From a virus: DNA of 37,035 nucleotides. The stretch is from positions 1 through 37,035 of IMG/VR virus record IMGVR_UViG_3300030102_003029, one strand, 5' to 3'. Below are positions 16,682 through 25,724 of the stretch, one piece after another. The notes below the pieces were generated by a model that saw only the letters and a program-made list of their open reading frames with translations, had not been told where the DNA came from and made no database searches. The translations under genes and the position numbers were made by a program. Each line of letters starts with the position of its first letter. The first letter of the stretch is position 1.

Positions 16682-19408
16682 ATGGCTATTTCTGAACAGG
16701 CGGCTGAAGCCTCACGCCGCGGCGGCATCCTATTGCCTGATGACGGCGACAATGTGCAGGTGGCGGGTATACTCAATCCGCTGTCCGATTTGCTGCAGCG
16801 CCTGACCAAAAGCGACACGCCGCCACAGCGCGTTGAGCCATCGGTCAAGCAGCCGCCTGCAGTCGAGCCGCAGATTACGCCCGAGCCTGCGCCAACGCCG
16901 GAAGCAGCAGCGCCAGAGGCGGCTCCCGCGCCACCGTCGCCTGCGCCGGTCGAGGAGAGTGCGTACAGCGCCTATAAGGGCGACGACGTGGTTGGCATCG
17001 ACTTCAATATGTCGAACATAAATACGTCGGCCGATGCGAAAGAGCGCATCAACCAGGTCAGCAAAGAGTTTGCCGAGCAAACAAGGGCAGCAACACAAGG
17101 CGAGGTTTCGTTGGAAGAAACGCGCCAACTTGCTGATCTGCTCGGCACAGATGAAGAAGGCGCAGCGCGAGCCATCAAGGGGCTACCGAGCGACGTTGCT
17201 AATCTAAGTGTGCGCGCGACAGTGATGCGCGACACGATGGTTAAGTCTGCCGAAGAGGTAGACGAGCTGGCAAAAGCAATTGATCGCGACCCGACAATGG
17301 TCACAGATATGCAGCGTTTCGAGTTCCGCAAAAAGCTGGTCGAACACGCTGCGCTGCAGGCACAGATGAAGGGCGTGCAGACTGAGATTGCGCGCGCACT
17401 GTCGGCGTTCCGCATTCCGGCCGACAGCAGCTCCGCAGCGCGTGCAGACGCAGTAGCAGAAATTATACAGAACAGCGGCGGTCGCGATACTGCGGACGAG
17501 CTGGCAAAGCGTTGGTTGGCTACGCCAGTGGAAGACCGCGGCAAGTTTGCTGCGAGAAGCCCCTTTAAGAAATTTAAGGCGGCTGTCTACGAGGTGTGGA
17601 TCAACGGGCTGCTGTCAGGACTACGCACCCATGAAGTGAATCTGGCATCCAATACACTTTTCACATTGTGGCAACTGCCAGAACGCGCAGTAGGGTCAGC
17701 GATTGGAGCAGCTCGTCAAATGTTACCAAACGCCAACCCTGACCGGGTGGCGGCTATGGAAGCAGTGGGACAACTGCATGGCATGATCGAGTCCATCCCC
17801 GATGCGTTTCGCCTAGCCGGTCGCGTATTCAGAACAGAAACGCCCAGCACGGTGACGTCGAAACTTGAAGTGGCGCAGCAGCGTGCGATTTCGACCGAGG
17901 CGCTCGGGTATGAGGGGCCAGAGTTTTTCGGCCACACGATCAATCTGTTTGGATCTTTGGTTCGGTTGCCCAGTCGTTTCCTGATGGCGTCTGACGAGTT
18001 TAGCAAGTTGATAGGCGCCCGTATGGAGTTGCGCGCGCAGGCGTATCGCCAAAGCAATGCCGCGTTGGCAGAGGGCAAGACTGCGGAAGAAGCGGCAGAG
18101 GTCTACGTCAGTGTGTTGCGCGGCGAAGTAGACGACGCGAACGCAGCCGCAGAAGGATTTGCCGACACTATTACGTTCACAAAAACTTTGGGTGAGTCAG
18201 GTCGCAAGTTTCAAGACTTCATAAACGCGACGCCCGGTGGCCGGTTGATTATGCCGTTTATCCGCACACCGGCAAACGTCCTGAAGGAGTTTGGAAAACG
18301 TAGCCCGTTTCCGTTTCCGTTTGCTATGAAAGAGGTGCGCGAAGATTTTTTTGCAGGTGGCGCACGCAGGGATATGGCGCTTGCGCGTATCGCGACGGGT
18401 AACTCTGCACTAATGTACGGCGCATACCTTGCATCGCAAGATGTCATTACAGGCGGCGGTCCTACAGATCCAAAGCTGCGCGCTATATGGCGTGAAAAGT
18501 ACGAACCATACTCCGTGAAGATCAACGGCAAGTGGTATCCGTATGGACGTCTAGAGCCTATCGGCACAGTCTTTGGCGTTGCTGCTGATTACGCAGATTT
18601 TATGAAATGGGCGCCGCGCGATATTGACCCGGCCGACGAAGACAAAATGACCTTCCGCGCGTTGAGCGCAATCATGCACAACGTGGGTCAGAAAACATTC
18701 CTTCGCGGGATCGCAGATTTTGCCGAAGCCTTTAACGATCCTGTGCGATACGGCGGTAGTTATCTTGAGCAATTCACAAGCGGTATTGCACAGCCTCTTG
18801 GCTCATCGTTTTTGCGCGATGTAGAGACGGCCTTTGATCCAGAGTTGCGCGACACAAGAAACGATCCGCGCGAAAAGATTGGCACCAAGGAGTTTTACGC
18901 GGTGCTGAACGAGATCAGCAATCGCACGCCAGGGTTGTCATCTGATTTGCCGCCGCGCCGCAATTTCTGGGGCGAGCCAATCAAAGCATATGAAGGTAGC
19001 TGGCTAAATGCGTTCAACGCTTTCCGCCCACGATCTGATCGGTCAGACGCTGCCATTGACGAGATACTGCGTCTGAATATGCCGATCTCACTGCCTCGCC
19101 GACAAGTCGAGGGGGTGAAGCTCACGCCGCAGCAGTACGACCAGCTCGTCGTCAATATGAACGAAATCAAGGCACCCAATGAAGCAACCGGCACAGAGAT
19201 GAATATGCGTCAGACAATGAATTGGCTGGTCACGACACCAATGTATCAGGCGCTGACTGACGTGCAGAAATCAGAGCAGTTAAGGAAAATTAGAAATGCC
19301 TACGTTGATGCGGCCGGTGAGCTGCTCAAAACAACCGACGCAGATCTGTTGGCACGCACTATCACCCGCAAGGCGCTGCGAGGCGCTGGCCTACCCGCAC
19401 CGAAGTAG
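16682..19408 (+). CDS. large internal virion protein (T7 gp16 position)
   Basis: A 908-aa protein, the largest product. Residues about 40-100 are a Pro/Ala/Glu linker, followed by long helical regions. The segment VWINGLLSGLRTHEVNLASN and the later SLVRLPSRFLMASDEFSKLI are typical of the large internal proteins of marine podoviruses. No lytic transglycosylase motif is visible, unlike T7 gp16. Expected to be ejected into the cell with the DNA. GGTTACCTG precedes the ATG, so ribosome binding appears weak. Confidence 0.8.
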   Translation: MAISEQAAEASRRGGILLPDDGDNVQVAGILNPLSDLLQRLTKSDTPPQRVEPSVKQPPAVEPQITPEPAPTPEAAAPEAAPAPPSPAPVEESAYSAYKGDDVVGIDFNMSNINTSADAKERINQVSKEFAEQTRAATQGEVSLEETRQLADLLGTDEEGAARAIKGLPSDVANLSVRATVMRDTMVKSAEEVDELAKAIDRDPTMVTDMQRFEFRKKLVEHAALQAQMKGVQTEIARALSAFRIPADSSSAARADAVAEIIQNSGGRDTADELAKRWLATPVEDRGKFAARSPFKKFKAAVYEVWINGLLSGLRTHEVNLASNTLFTLWQLPERAVGSAIGAARQMLPNANPDRVAAMEAVGQLHGMIESIPDAFRLAGRVFRTETPSTVTSKLEVAQQRAISTEALGYEGPEFFGHTINLFGSLVRLPSRFLMASDEFSKLIGARMELRAQAYRQSNAALAEGKTAEEAAEVYVSVLRGEVDDANAAAEGFADTITFTKTLGESGRKFQDFINATPGGRLIMPFIRTPANVLKEFGKRSPFPFPFAMKEVREDFFAGGARRDMALARIATGNSALMYGAYLASQDVITGGGPTDPKLRAIWREKYEPYSVKINGKWYPYGRLEPIGTVFGVAADYADFMKWAPRDIDPADEDKMTFRALSAIMHNVGQKTFLRGIADFAEAFNDPVRYGGSYLEQFTSGIAQPLGSSFLRDVETAFDPELRDTRNDPREKIGTKEFYAVLNEISNRTPGLSSDLPPRRNFWGEPIKAYEGSWLNAFNAFRPRSDRSDAAIDEILRLNMPISLPRRQVEGVKLTPQQYDQLVVNMNEIKAPNEATGTEMNMRQTMNWLVTTPMYQALTDVQKSEQLRKIRNAYVDAAGELLKTTDADLLARTITRKALRGAGLPAPK

Positions 19409-19417
19409 AGGCACGAT

Positions 19418-21187
19418 ATGACCGTTTCAAGCACCACCACGAAAGTCAGCGCGAGCGGCGACGGATCGACCGCGGCGTTCAACTACACGTTCAAGATATT
19501 CGCCGACAGCGAGATGGAAGTGATCATCCGCTCCTCCACTGGCACAGAGACGACGAAGACGCTGACCACGCACTATAACGTCAGCGGTGCAGGCAACGAC
19601 GCCGGCGGCACGGTCACGTTTACCAGCGGCAACATCCCAGCATCGGGCGAGACGGTCGTGCTGCGGCGCAAGCTCGCGCTAACGCAAGGCACTGACTACG
19701 TCGAGAACGATCCGTTCCCGGCAAACAGCCACGAAGACGGCCTTGATCGCCTGACGTTTATTACGCAAGGACTCCAAGAGGAGCTGGACCGCGCGTTTAA
19801 GGTATCAAAGACTAACTCGATCACCACGCCAGAGTTTACCGAGAACGCTGCTGCGCGTGCGTCAAAGGCGCTAGGCTTCAGCTCTGACGGCAATACGCTG
19901 GCTGTGGTGGACAGCATCATTCTGCCTACGTCACTGTCTGGCGCGTCTCTCAAGATGATCCGCGTAAACAGTGGCGAAACCGCTTACGAGTTCCAGACAC
20001 CGGCGCAGGTCTTCACCAACCTCTTGGCAACAGAGTCGAACGGCATCATTGCACACGCTGGATCTGGCAGCGCAGAGCCGCGAACGATTACCGGCACGTC
20101 AAACGAAATCACCTTAGCAAACGGCGACGGTGTGAGCGGCAACCCCACTGTCAGCATTCCGTCTGCTGTTACCTTTACCGGCAAGACAATTACCGGCGGC
20201 ACATTCAGCTCTATGTCGGCAAGCTCGACAATGGCATCTGGGCCGAGCAGCGCATTATCGATTGCCACGAAGGGCTATGTCGATGGGCTGCTTGCTGGTT
20301 TGGCGAAGCGATCCAATGTGCGCGTTGCAACGACAGCGAACATCACTATCGCTACCGCACTTAACAACGGCGACAGCATCGACTCGATAGTACTTTCAGA
20401 CGGGGACAAGGTGCTAGTCAAATCGCAGTCCAGTTCAGAACAAAACGGGATTTACGTCGTTGGCAGCACGCCCGCACGCGACAGCCTGTTCGATACATAC
20501 GATGAGCATGTCGGCGCGCTTATCCATGTCGAGGAGGGCAGCACAAACGCAGACAAGCTGTTTCACTGCACCAGCAACGCAGGCGGCACGCTAGACACGA
20601 CAGCGATCACCTTTGCAAACATTGTGCCGGGTTCTGGCGGCACGGTTACGTCGGTCGCCACTGCTGGCCTCGCCACCGGCGGCACTATCACTGGCAGCGG
20701 TACGATCACTGTCAGCATCAACGGGCAGTCAGGTCTAAGTGGTAGCCCGGTCGCTGCGGACGAGTTCGCGATCTACGACGCATCTGCGACCGCGCATAAA
20801 AAGATTACGACGACTGAACTGTTTGGGTCAGACGTGCTGACCGCCACCGCACGTGAATATAGTAAAACCCAAAACTTCGATATGACGACGCTGACTGATG
20901 GCGCGAACATCAGTTGGGATCTGTCGCAAAATCAGGTCGCGACCGTCACGCTGGCAGGCAATCGCACCCTCGATGCGCCTAGCAATCAGGTGGCAGGGGC
21001 GACCTACATTTTGATTGTTAAACAAGACGGCACCGGGTCACGCACGCTGAACACCAGCGCAAGCAGTTACAAATTTCCCGGCGGGACTGAGCCGACCTTA
21101 TCGACCGGCGCAAACGCAGTGGACATCCTCACGTTTGTGTCGGACGGCAGCAGCATGTTCGGCGTCGCGCAGCTTAACTTCTCGTAG
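19418..21187 (+). CDS. tail fibre protein
   Basis: A 589-aa fibre. The N-terminal 150 residues (KVSASGDGSTAAFNYTFKIF, LALTQGTDYVENDPFPANSH, LQEELDRAF) match the virion-attachment domain of T7 gp17-like fibres. After it come Thr/Ser/Gly-rich beta repeats and a TPARDSLFDTYDEHVGALIH segment resembling carbohydrate-binding fibre modules. The C-terminus lacks an obvious chaperone domain. It would attach to the tail and carry host recognition. Confidence 0.85.
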   Translation: MTVSSTTTKVSASGDGSTAAFNYTFKIFADSEMEVIIRSSTGTETTKTLTTHYNVSGAGNDAGGTVTFTSGNIPASGETVVLRRKLALTQGTDYVENDPFPANSHEDGLDRLTFITQGLQEELDRAFKVSKTNSITTPEFTENAAARASKALGFSSDGNTLAVVDSIILPTSLSGASLKMIRVNSGETAYEFQTPAQVFTNLLATESNGIIAHAGSGSAEPRTITGTSNEITLANGDGVSGNPTVSIPSAVTFTGKTITGGTFSSMSASSTMASGPSSALSIATKGYVDGLLAGLAKRSNVRVATTANITIATALNNGDSIDSIVLSDGDKVLVKSQSSSEQNGIYVVGSTPARDSLFDTYDEHVGALIHVEEGSTNADKLFHCTSNAGGTLDTTAITFANIVPGSGGTVTSVATAGLATGGTITGSGTITVSINGQSGLSGSPVAADEFAIYDASATAHKKITTTELFGSDVLTATAREYSKTQNFDMTTLTDGANISWDLSQNQVATVTLAGNRTLDAPSNQVAGATYILIVKQDGTGSRTLNTSASSYKFPGGTEPTLSTGANAVDILTFVSDGSSMFGVAQLNFS

Positions 21188-21196
21188 AGGACAGCG

Positions 21197-23515
21197 ATGT
21201 TCACTTTTCCCGTTGCTCACTTCGGCGGTGAGCTATCCTTCACCATCGACCAGTCGATCCGGTTCAACGACGGGGACACACCCTCGCTAAGCCGGACTAT
21301 CGGCACGCCAACCAGCACGCAGAAGTTTACCTTCAACACATGGATAAAGCCCTGCACATTTTTCAACGACACGGCTTCGAGAGCTATTTTTTCCGCTGCT
21401 ACGCCCGGTAATTCGTCCAGCGACCGGGATATTATCGGGTGGGAAAATGACGCCTTGTATGTCGCTTTCAATACCGGCTCGTGGAACGAAATAAAAACCA
21501 GTCAAGTTTTCCGCGATCCTGGAAGCTGGTACATGATCACGATAGCCATGGACTCGACCCAAGCAAGCGCGAGCAACAGAACAAAAATTTATGTAAATGG
21601 GTCACAAGTCTCTAGTTTTTCGAAAGCGTCCTACGTTGCTCAAAACGACACGATAGCGATTTGCACGAGCGGTAAGCTGCAAGCAATCGGCGCATATGCG
21701 TTTGACATTACCGCAGCAAACGACCGCATTGATGGGTACCTTGCTGAAATCAATTTTATAGATGGCCAGCAACTTGCTCCAACCAGCTTTGGAGAAACGA
21801 ACAGCGACACCGGCCAGTGGGTGCCGGTGAAATACGCAGGGTCTTACTCTGGCAACTCGTTCCACATCACCGGCGCTGACAGTTCTGACTTAGGTGCTGA
21901 CCAAGCCGGATCGAACGACTTCACCAGCAATTTGGCTGCGGCGGATCAGATGTCTGACAGCCCGACTGATAACCATTGCACCCTCAACCCTTTGGAACAG
22001 GATGCAACCGGACTGTCGGACGGCAACTTACAGTTCACCACCAGCAGCACCAGCACGCACAAAATGGCGTCTGGGACAATTGCTGTCACCAGTGGCAAGT
22101 GGTACGCCGAAGTCACCTGCAATGCCACGCTCGGCAGCAATGCGCGGATTGGCATCATACCTGACGATAACGACAATTATAGCGGGTCTGACGGTCACGT
22201 TGGCGACGATGCGGCCAGCTTTGCCTACGTTGATAATGGGCAGAAAGAAAGCAACAACAGCCAGAGCAGCTACGGTGCTAGTTACGCAAACGGCGATGTG
22301 ATCGCCATCGCACTAAACCTCGATGACGATGAGGTAACATTCTACAAAAACGGATCGTCGCAAGGTGCGATCAGCATAACGGCTGGGAAGGATTATCGGT
22401 TTGCTGCAAGCCACTACAACGCGGGGGGTATGGCGTTTAACTTTGGGCAATCGTCGTTCTCGTCAACGCCGCCAACAGGTTTCAAAGCACTAAGCACCGC
22501 CAACCTATCAGACCCAGGCATTGTCCCGTCAGAGCATTTCAGTACGGTGTTGTACACGGGCAACGGGTCCACCGGCCAAAGCATCACCGGCGTTGGATTC
22601 CAGCCAGACTTTACTTGGACAAAAATACGTAGCCCGAATGCGTACAGCCACCAACTCTTTGATGCCGTGCGTGGCGCAGGTATAAACTTGCAATCTAACA
22701 ACGCTAATGCTGAAGGTGATATTTCAAATGAATTTATCAGTTTTGACAGTGACGGGTTTACCATTGACGACGTAAACCAAAACGTAAACGAAAGCGGAAG
22801 CTCATACGTTTCGTGGAACTGGAAAGCTAACGGCGCTGGCAGCAGCAACGGTGATGGTAGCGTGACCTCTACTGTGTCAAATAACAGCACTGCGAATTTT
22901 TCCATAGTCAAATACACAGGAACGGGTAGCGGCAATAGTACGGTTGGGCATGGTTTAGGTGTCACACCTGATATGATAATTCTAAAGCACCTAGATCGTT
23001 CTCAAAACTGGCGTGTTTTCCACACTTCAGAAGGCGTGGGTGAAACTGGATTTTTGAACAGTACCGCAGCTTTTTCAGCAGACCCTGATCGTATCTCAGC
23101 GGTTAGTTCAACGACATTCACAGCGGCTGCAAACATGAATGAATCTGCCGACTACATTGCTTATTGTTTCGCGGAGGTAGAAGGCTTCAGCAAGTTTACA
23201 TCTTACGAAGGCAATGCTTCTACAGACGGTCCATTTATTTTTTGTGGCTTCCGCCCGTCTTTTGTGATGATTAAGAACGTAGATGCAGCCGAAGACTGGT
23301 GGATTCAAGACGCCGTAAGAGAACCATTTAACGGCGGTAATATGGCTAGAATTTCGCCAAACAGCAGCGCCGCTGAATCTGACAATGTTGCTTGGTTTGA
23401 TTTCGTCAGCAACGGGCTGAAGGTCAGATACAACGCTGGCGGCATCAACAATTCTGGCACACATATCGTAATGGCATTTGCCGAGACGGCGTTCAAACAT
23501 GCGACCGCAAGATGA
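21197..23515 (+). CDS. LamG/SPRY-like tail protein, candidate receptor-binding protein
   Basis: A 772-aa beta-rich protein. Residues about 15-200 resemble a LamG/concanavalin A-like domain (QKFTFNTWIKPCTFFN, GYLAEINFIDGQQLAPTSFG). About 270-410 form a SPRY-like domain (GKWYAEVTCNATLGSNARIG, ALNLDDDEVTFYKNGSSQG). From about 450 a repeated module GVGFQPDFTWTKIRS / GLGVTPDMIILKHLDRS / GFRPSFVMIKNVDAA is found in marine phage tail proteins. It probably acts with the upstream fibre in adsorption. AT content rises towards the 3' end. Confidence 0.75.
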   Translation: MFTFPVAHFGGELSFTIDQSIRFNDGDTPSLSRTIGTPTSTQKFTFNTWIKPCTFFNDTASRAIFSAATPGNSSSDRDIIGWENDALYVAFNTGSWNEIKTSQVFRDPGSWYMITIAMDSTQASASNRTKIYVNGSQVSSFSKASYVAQNDTIAICTSGKLQAIGAYAFDITAANDRIDGYLAEINFIDGQQLAPTSFGETNSDTGQWVPVKYAGSYSGNSFHITGADSSDLGADQAGSNDFTSNLAAADQMSDSPTDNHCTLNPLEQDATGLSDGNLQFTTSSTSTHKMASGTIAVTSGKWYAEVTCNATLGSNARIGIIPDDNDNYSGSDGHVGDDAASFAYVDNGQKESNNSQSSYGASYANGDVIAIALNLDDDEVTFYKNGSSQGAISITAGKDYRFAASHYNAGGMAFNFGQSSFSSTPPTGFKALSTANLSDPGIVPSEHFSTVLYTGNGSTGQSITGVGFQPDFTWTKIRSPNAYSHQLFDAVRGAGINLQSNNANAEGDISNEFISFDSDGFTIDDVNQNVNESGSSYVSWNWKANGAGSSNGDGSVTSTVSNNSTANFSIVKYTGTGSGNSTVGHGLGVTPDMIILKHLDRSQNWRVFHTSEGVGETGFLNSTAAFSADPDRISAVSSTTFTAAANMNESADYIAYCFAEVEGFSKFTSYEGNASTDGPFIFCGFRPSFVMIKNVDAAEDWWIQDAVREPFNGGNMARISPNSSAAESDNVAWFDFVSNGLKVRYNAGGINNSGTHIVMAFAETAFKHATAR

Positions 23516-23820
23516 GTAGGATTTTATGTCTTGCCCTGCTAGCCGCCTTTATGGCGGCTTTTTTTATGCGTCCAGCACAGGGGCATGAGCTGCCGTGTTT
23601 CGCCAAGGAACAGGCAGAGATGTTGGAACCGCGCGAGAACTTGCGCGGATACGGCACGACATCAGAGGGCTTGGTTAAGTTGTCCGTGACCAGTTCCGGC
23701 GCATGGATGTTGACGTTTAGCCCGCCCAAATTAGACGGCGCGGTCTGCATCGTATGGCTTGGGGAAGATTGGCAAATCGTGACCGGGGCAGGGGAGAGGG
23801 CGAAGTGGACGGCGCGATAG
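23512..23820 (+). CDS. small secreted protein in the lysis cassette
   Basis: A 102-aa protein with a clear signal peptide: MSRILCLALLAAFMAAFFMR followed by a PAQG/HELP junction near residues 21-26. The mature part has two Cys and a beta-rich pattern ending in GEDWQIVTGAGERAKW. The ATG overlaps the previous stop. A periplasmic role, perhaps in lysis, is inferred from location; no family is recognised. Confidence 0.6.
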   Translation: MSRILCLALLAAFMAAFFMRPAQGHELPCFAKEQAEMLEPRENLRGYGTTSEGLVKLSVTSSGAWMLTFSPPKLDGAVCIVWLGEDWQIVTGAGERAKWTAR

Positions 23821-24167
23821 ATCTTAGATTGATTATTACGCTACTGGGTGTTGCGGCGAGCGTGTTTGGCGGCGTGGCAGCGGCCAAGTTTCAGATCAAG
23901 CAACTCGGTGAGGACGCCAAGGAGTTGCAGAAACTTGTGCGCTCACTTGATGCGCGTTTCGACAAATTGCACACGCTGACTGAAACCCAGGAACAGCGGA
24001 TCGACATCCTCGCCAAGATGTCCAGCCCGGAGAACCTGCGCAGGGACCATATGAACATGGCCGCGATGCAAGCCGACATTGCGTTTCTGAAAGACGAAGC
24101 AGCACGGATGCATAAGATTCATAATGGTGTCCATCCGCCTGTAGCCAATGAAAGAAAGGCGACATGA
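23805..24167 (+). CDS. membrane-anchored coiled-coil protein, possible lysis accessory
   Basis: A 120-aa protein read from GTG 23805 behind GGGAGAGGG. One transmembrane segment (about residues 7-27, LIITLLGVAASVFGGVAAAK) is followed by a charged heptad-like coiled coil (QIKQLGEDAKELQKLVRSLD). The arrangement of N-terminal anchor plus periplasmic coiled coil before holin and endolysin resembles spanin-like or accessory holin proteins, but no specific family can be named. Confidence 0.6.
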   Translation: MDGAIDLRLIITLLGVAASVFGGVAAAKFQIKQLGEDAKELQKLVRSLDARFDKLHTLTETQEQRIDILAKMSSPENLRRDHMNMAAMQADIAFLKDEAARMHKIHNGVHPPVANERKAT

Positions 24168-24568
24168 TCCAATCCCTGATCCCGTCCATACTTCCCGCCG
24201 TCACCGACATCGTCGGCCGGTTTTTGCCTGAGAACGCAGAGGAACGTGCGAAAGCTGAACGCGCAATCAAGGCGAGCCTGACGGAACACCTCGCCAAGGT
24301 CGATCTGGCGCAGATTGAAGTGAACAAAGAGGAGGCCAAAGGCAACTGGTTCCAATCGTCCTGGCGCCCGCTGACGGGCTGGACCTGCGCTGCATCATTA
24401 GCGTGGACCTATCTGCTCCAGCCGATGGCCTCATTCGTACTAGCGCAGACCGGCCACCTCGTCTCGCTGCCGACGCTGGATATGAGCCAGATGATGCCAA
24501 TCCTGCTCGGCATGCTCGGGTTGGGTTCGCTCCGTTCATGGGAACGCACCAAAGGGGTCGGCAAGTGA
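24164..24568 (+). CDS. 3TM-type holin
   Basis: A 134-aa protein. The first helix (IPSILPAVTDIVGRFL), a charged amphipathic stretch and the motif NWFQSSWRPLTGWTCAASLA followed by two hydrophobic helices are those of the 3TM holin family. It would permeabilise the inner membrane to release the endolysin. The endolysin GTG start overlaps its stop by 4 nt. Confidence 0.85.
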   Translation: MIQSLIPSILPAVTDIVGRFLPENAEERAKAERAIKASLTEHLAKVDLAQIEVNKEEAKGNWFQSSWRPLTGWTCAASLAWTYLLQPMASFVLAQTGHLVSLPTLDMSQMMPILLGMLGLGSLRSWERTKGVGK

Positions 24569-25002
24569 TCAGCGCTAACCTGATCGACAGCATCAAGCGC
24601 CACGAAGGGTTTTCCGCGACCGCGTACCGCTGCCCAACCGGGCGCCTTACCATCGGCTTTGGACGGTGTGTGGACCCCGACGAACCGGGAACGGGCATCA
24701 CTGAAGAAGAAGCGGAAGACCTGCTCGCAAACGATCTGGTGAAATTTGAAGCCGCAGCGCGGCGTGTGGTAGGCGACAACATTTGGTCGCTGCTTAACCA
24801 GGTACGCCGCGAGGCGCTGATTGAGATGGCGTTCAATATGGGCGCCGGCAACCTCGCGAAGTTCAAGCGCATGATCAACGCGCTAATGGCGGAAGATTAC
24901 GAGGCCGCTGCTACGCAGGCGCTCGACAGCCGGTGGGCCGACCAAGTAGGCAAGAGGGCTGACCGGATTGCGGAGCGGCTCCGCACAGGCGCGTATGCCT
25001 AA
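24565..25002 (+). CDS. endolysin, GH24 lysozyme (muramidase)
   Basis: A 145-aa T4-lysozyme-like enzyme cutting the MurNAc-GlcNAc bond. The catalytic Glu14 lies in KRHEGF. The second catalytic position, Asp20 in T4, is Cys23 here, and Thr29 follows, giving the E-8aa-C-5aa-T spacing known as an active variant of the family. TIGFGRCVD and REALIEMAFNMGAGNLAKF are further signatures. No signal peptide is present, so release depends on the holin. The start is GTG within the holin stop. Confidence 0.92.
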   Translation: MISANLIDSIKRHEGFSATAYRCPTGRLTIGFGRCVDPDEPGTGITEEEAEDLLANDLVKFEAAARRVVGDNIWSLLNQVRREALIEMAFNMGAGNLAKFKRMINALMAEDYEAAATQALDSRWADQVGKRADRIAERLRTGAYA

Positions 25003-25351
25003 CCAGCGCCACATCGATGGCGACGTTTGCGAGCTTATTTGCGCGGAGCATTTCCTGCGGCTGGGGTACTGGGTCTTCCCCGCTGTGCAGGGCAGCAGCC
25101 CGGTCGATCTTGTGATAATCAACGAAAATGGCGTGCGCCTGATCCAAGTTAAAAAGAACGCAGAGCGCACGAACCCCGGTCGCAAGCGCACCGCGCGGAT
25201 ACACCGTTCTCGTTCTGATTTGCAAAAGGCACTGGGTGTTGAAATGGTGTATGTTGATCCGATCGCACGCACGGTATTCGTGACCAATCACAATTTTCAC
25301 GCCAACCGAAAGCGACCCACTGAATTGAACGACCCATTGCCAAAAATTTAA
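24995..25351 (+). CDS. PD-(D/E)XK nuclease, resolvase- or homing-endonuclease-like
   Basis: A 118-aa protein starting 8 nt inside the endolysin gene. The core is HIDGDVCELICAEHFLRLGY, then SSPVDLVIINENG and RLIQVKKN. That is the order helix Glu, Asp, Gln-x-Lys of small PD-(D/E)XK enzymes such as the I-Ssp6803I-like and Hjc groups, where Gln may replace the Glu. A basic segment (NPGRKRTARIHRSRSD) follows. It lies between the lysis cassette and attP, a typical place for acquired genes. Whether it resolves junctions or is a free-standing homing enzyme cannot be decided here. Confidence 0.6.
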   Translation: MPNQRHIDGDVCELICAEHFLRLGYWVFPAVQGSSPVDLVIINENGVRLIQVKKNAERTNPGRKRTARIHRSRSDLQKALGVEMVYVDPIARTVFVTNHNFHANRKRPTELNDPLPKI

Positions 25352-25433
25352 TGTAAGATTTTCTCATTGCGTGTTCGATTTTCCCATAGTAGAACGATTC
25401 CTGATTTTGGAATTGAGGCTTACACGCTAAACC

Positions 25434-25528
25434 TTTGTTTTTAAATGAACCTTGGACGGTGGTGATACGCACTTTTAATCAGTGGGTCCCAGGTTCGAGT
25501 CCTGGTGGGCGCACCATTTAAAAACAAA
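25434..25528. repeat. 14-bp perfect inverted repeat flanking the attP core
   Basis: TTTGTTTTTAAATG at 25434-25447 and its exact reverse complement at 25515-25528 bracket the tRNA-derived core with 67 nt between. The right copy overlaps the last two bases of the tRNA 3' end. A related TTTTTAAAT block recurs at 25558-25566. They may be integrase arm-binding sites or a cruciform that presents the core. Confidence 0.8.
25471..25516 (+). other. attP core: 3' end of a tRNA-Lys(UUU) gene
   Basis: The 46 bases reproduce the 3' portion of an alphaproteobacterial-type tRNA-Lys: anticodon loop CTTTTAA, the 3' anticodon-stem strand, T-arm CCAGG-TTCGAGT-CCTGG, a 3' acceptor strand and ACCA. The matching 5' half (5' anticodon strand, D-arm, 5' acceptor strand) is absent, so this is not a functional tRNA. 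Its location between lysis and integrase genes fits integration into a host tRNA-Lys gene with restoration of that tRNA. Part of the core, TAATCAGTGGGTC, is repeated at 25612-25624. Confidence 0.88.
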
Positions 25529-25549
25529 CACTTAGCAGTGTTTCTAGAA

Positions 25550-25602
25550 CCCCTCGATTTTTAAATCGGGGGGTTTTTGGCGTTTTAGTGCCAAAAATTT
25601 TT
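25550..25602. terminator. two tandem terminators downstream of attP
   Basis: The first stem runs CCCCTCGATTT / AAATCGGGGGG (11 bp, one G-U pair) followed by five T. The second, TTTTTGGC / GCCAAAAA with an 8-nt loop, is followed by TTTTT and preceded on the other strand by A residues, so it can work in both directions. A further hairpin, AAACACT-TAGC-AGTGTTT, lies at 25526-25543. They would insulate the lysis genes from the integrase module. Confidence 0.82.
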
Positions 25603-25643
25603 CCCTCAAAATAATCAGTGGGTCAGAAGGTTATTTTTTGACC

Positions 25644-25673
25644 TTGTAACGTAACAATATGTTACCATATGTA
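25644..25673 (+). promoter_or_regulatory. candidate integrase-module promoter with operator-like dyad
   Basis: TTGTAA (25644-25649) and TATGTA (25668-25673) are 18 nt apart. Between them lies the dyad GTAAC-AATAT-GTTAC (25651-25665), partly resembling the TGTAAT and CATTACG repressor sites around the CI gene. The match to sigma70 consensus is moderate only. Confidence 0.35.
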
Positions 25674-25724
25674 ATGACGAAGGGTGACCCACGGACTGGG
25701 CATCCGCAGATTGAGGAGAGAGAC

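Noticed and set aside
23754-23804. Upstream ATG extension of the coiled-coil lysis protein
   Set aside because: It would overlap the secreted-protein gene by 67 nt and lacks a good ribosome binding site; GTG 23805 behind GGGAGAGGG is better placed.
25471-25516. Functional tRNA-Lys gene carried by the phage
   Set aside because: The 5' half, D-arm and the 5' strand of the anticodon stem are absent, so only an attachment-site fragment remains.
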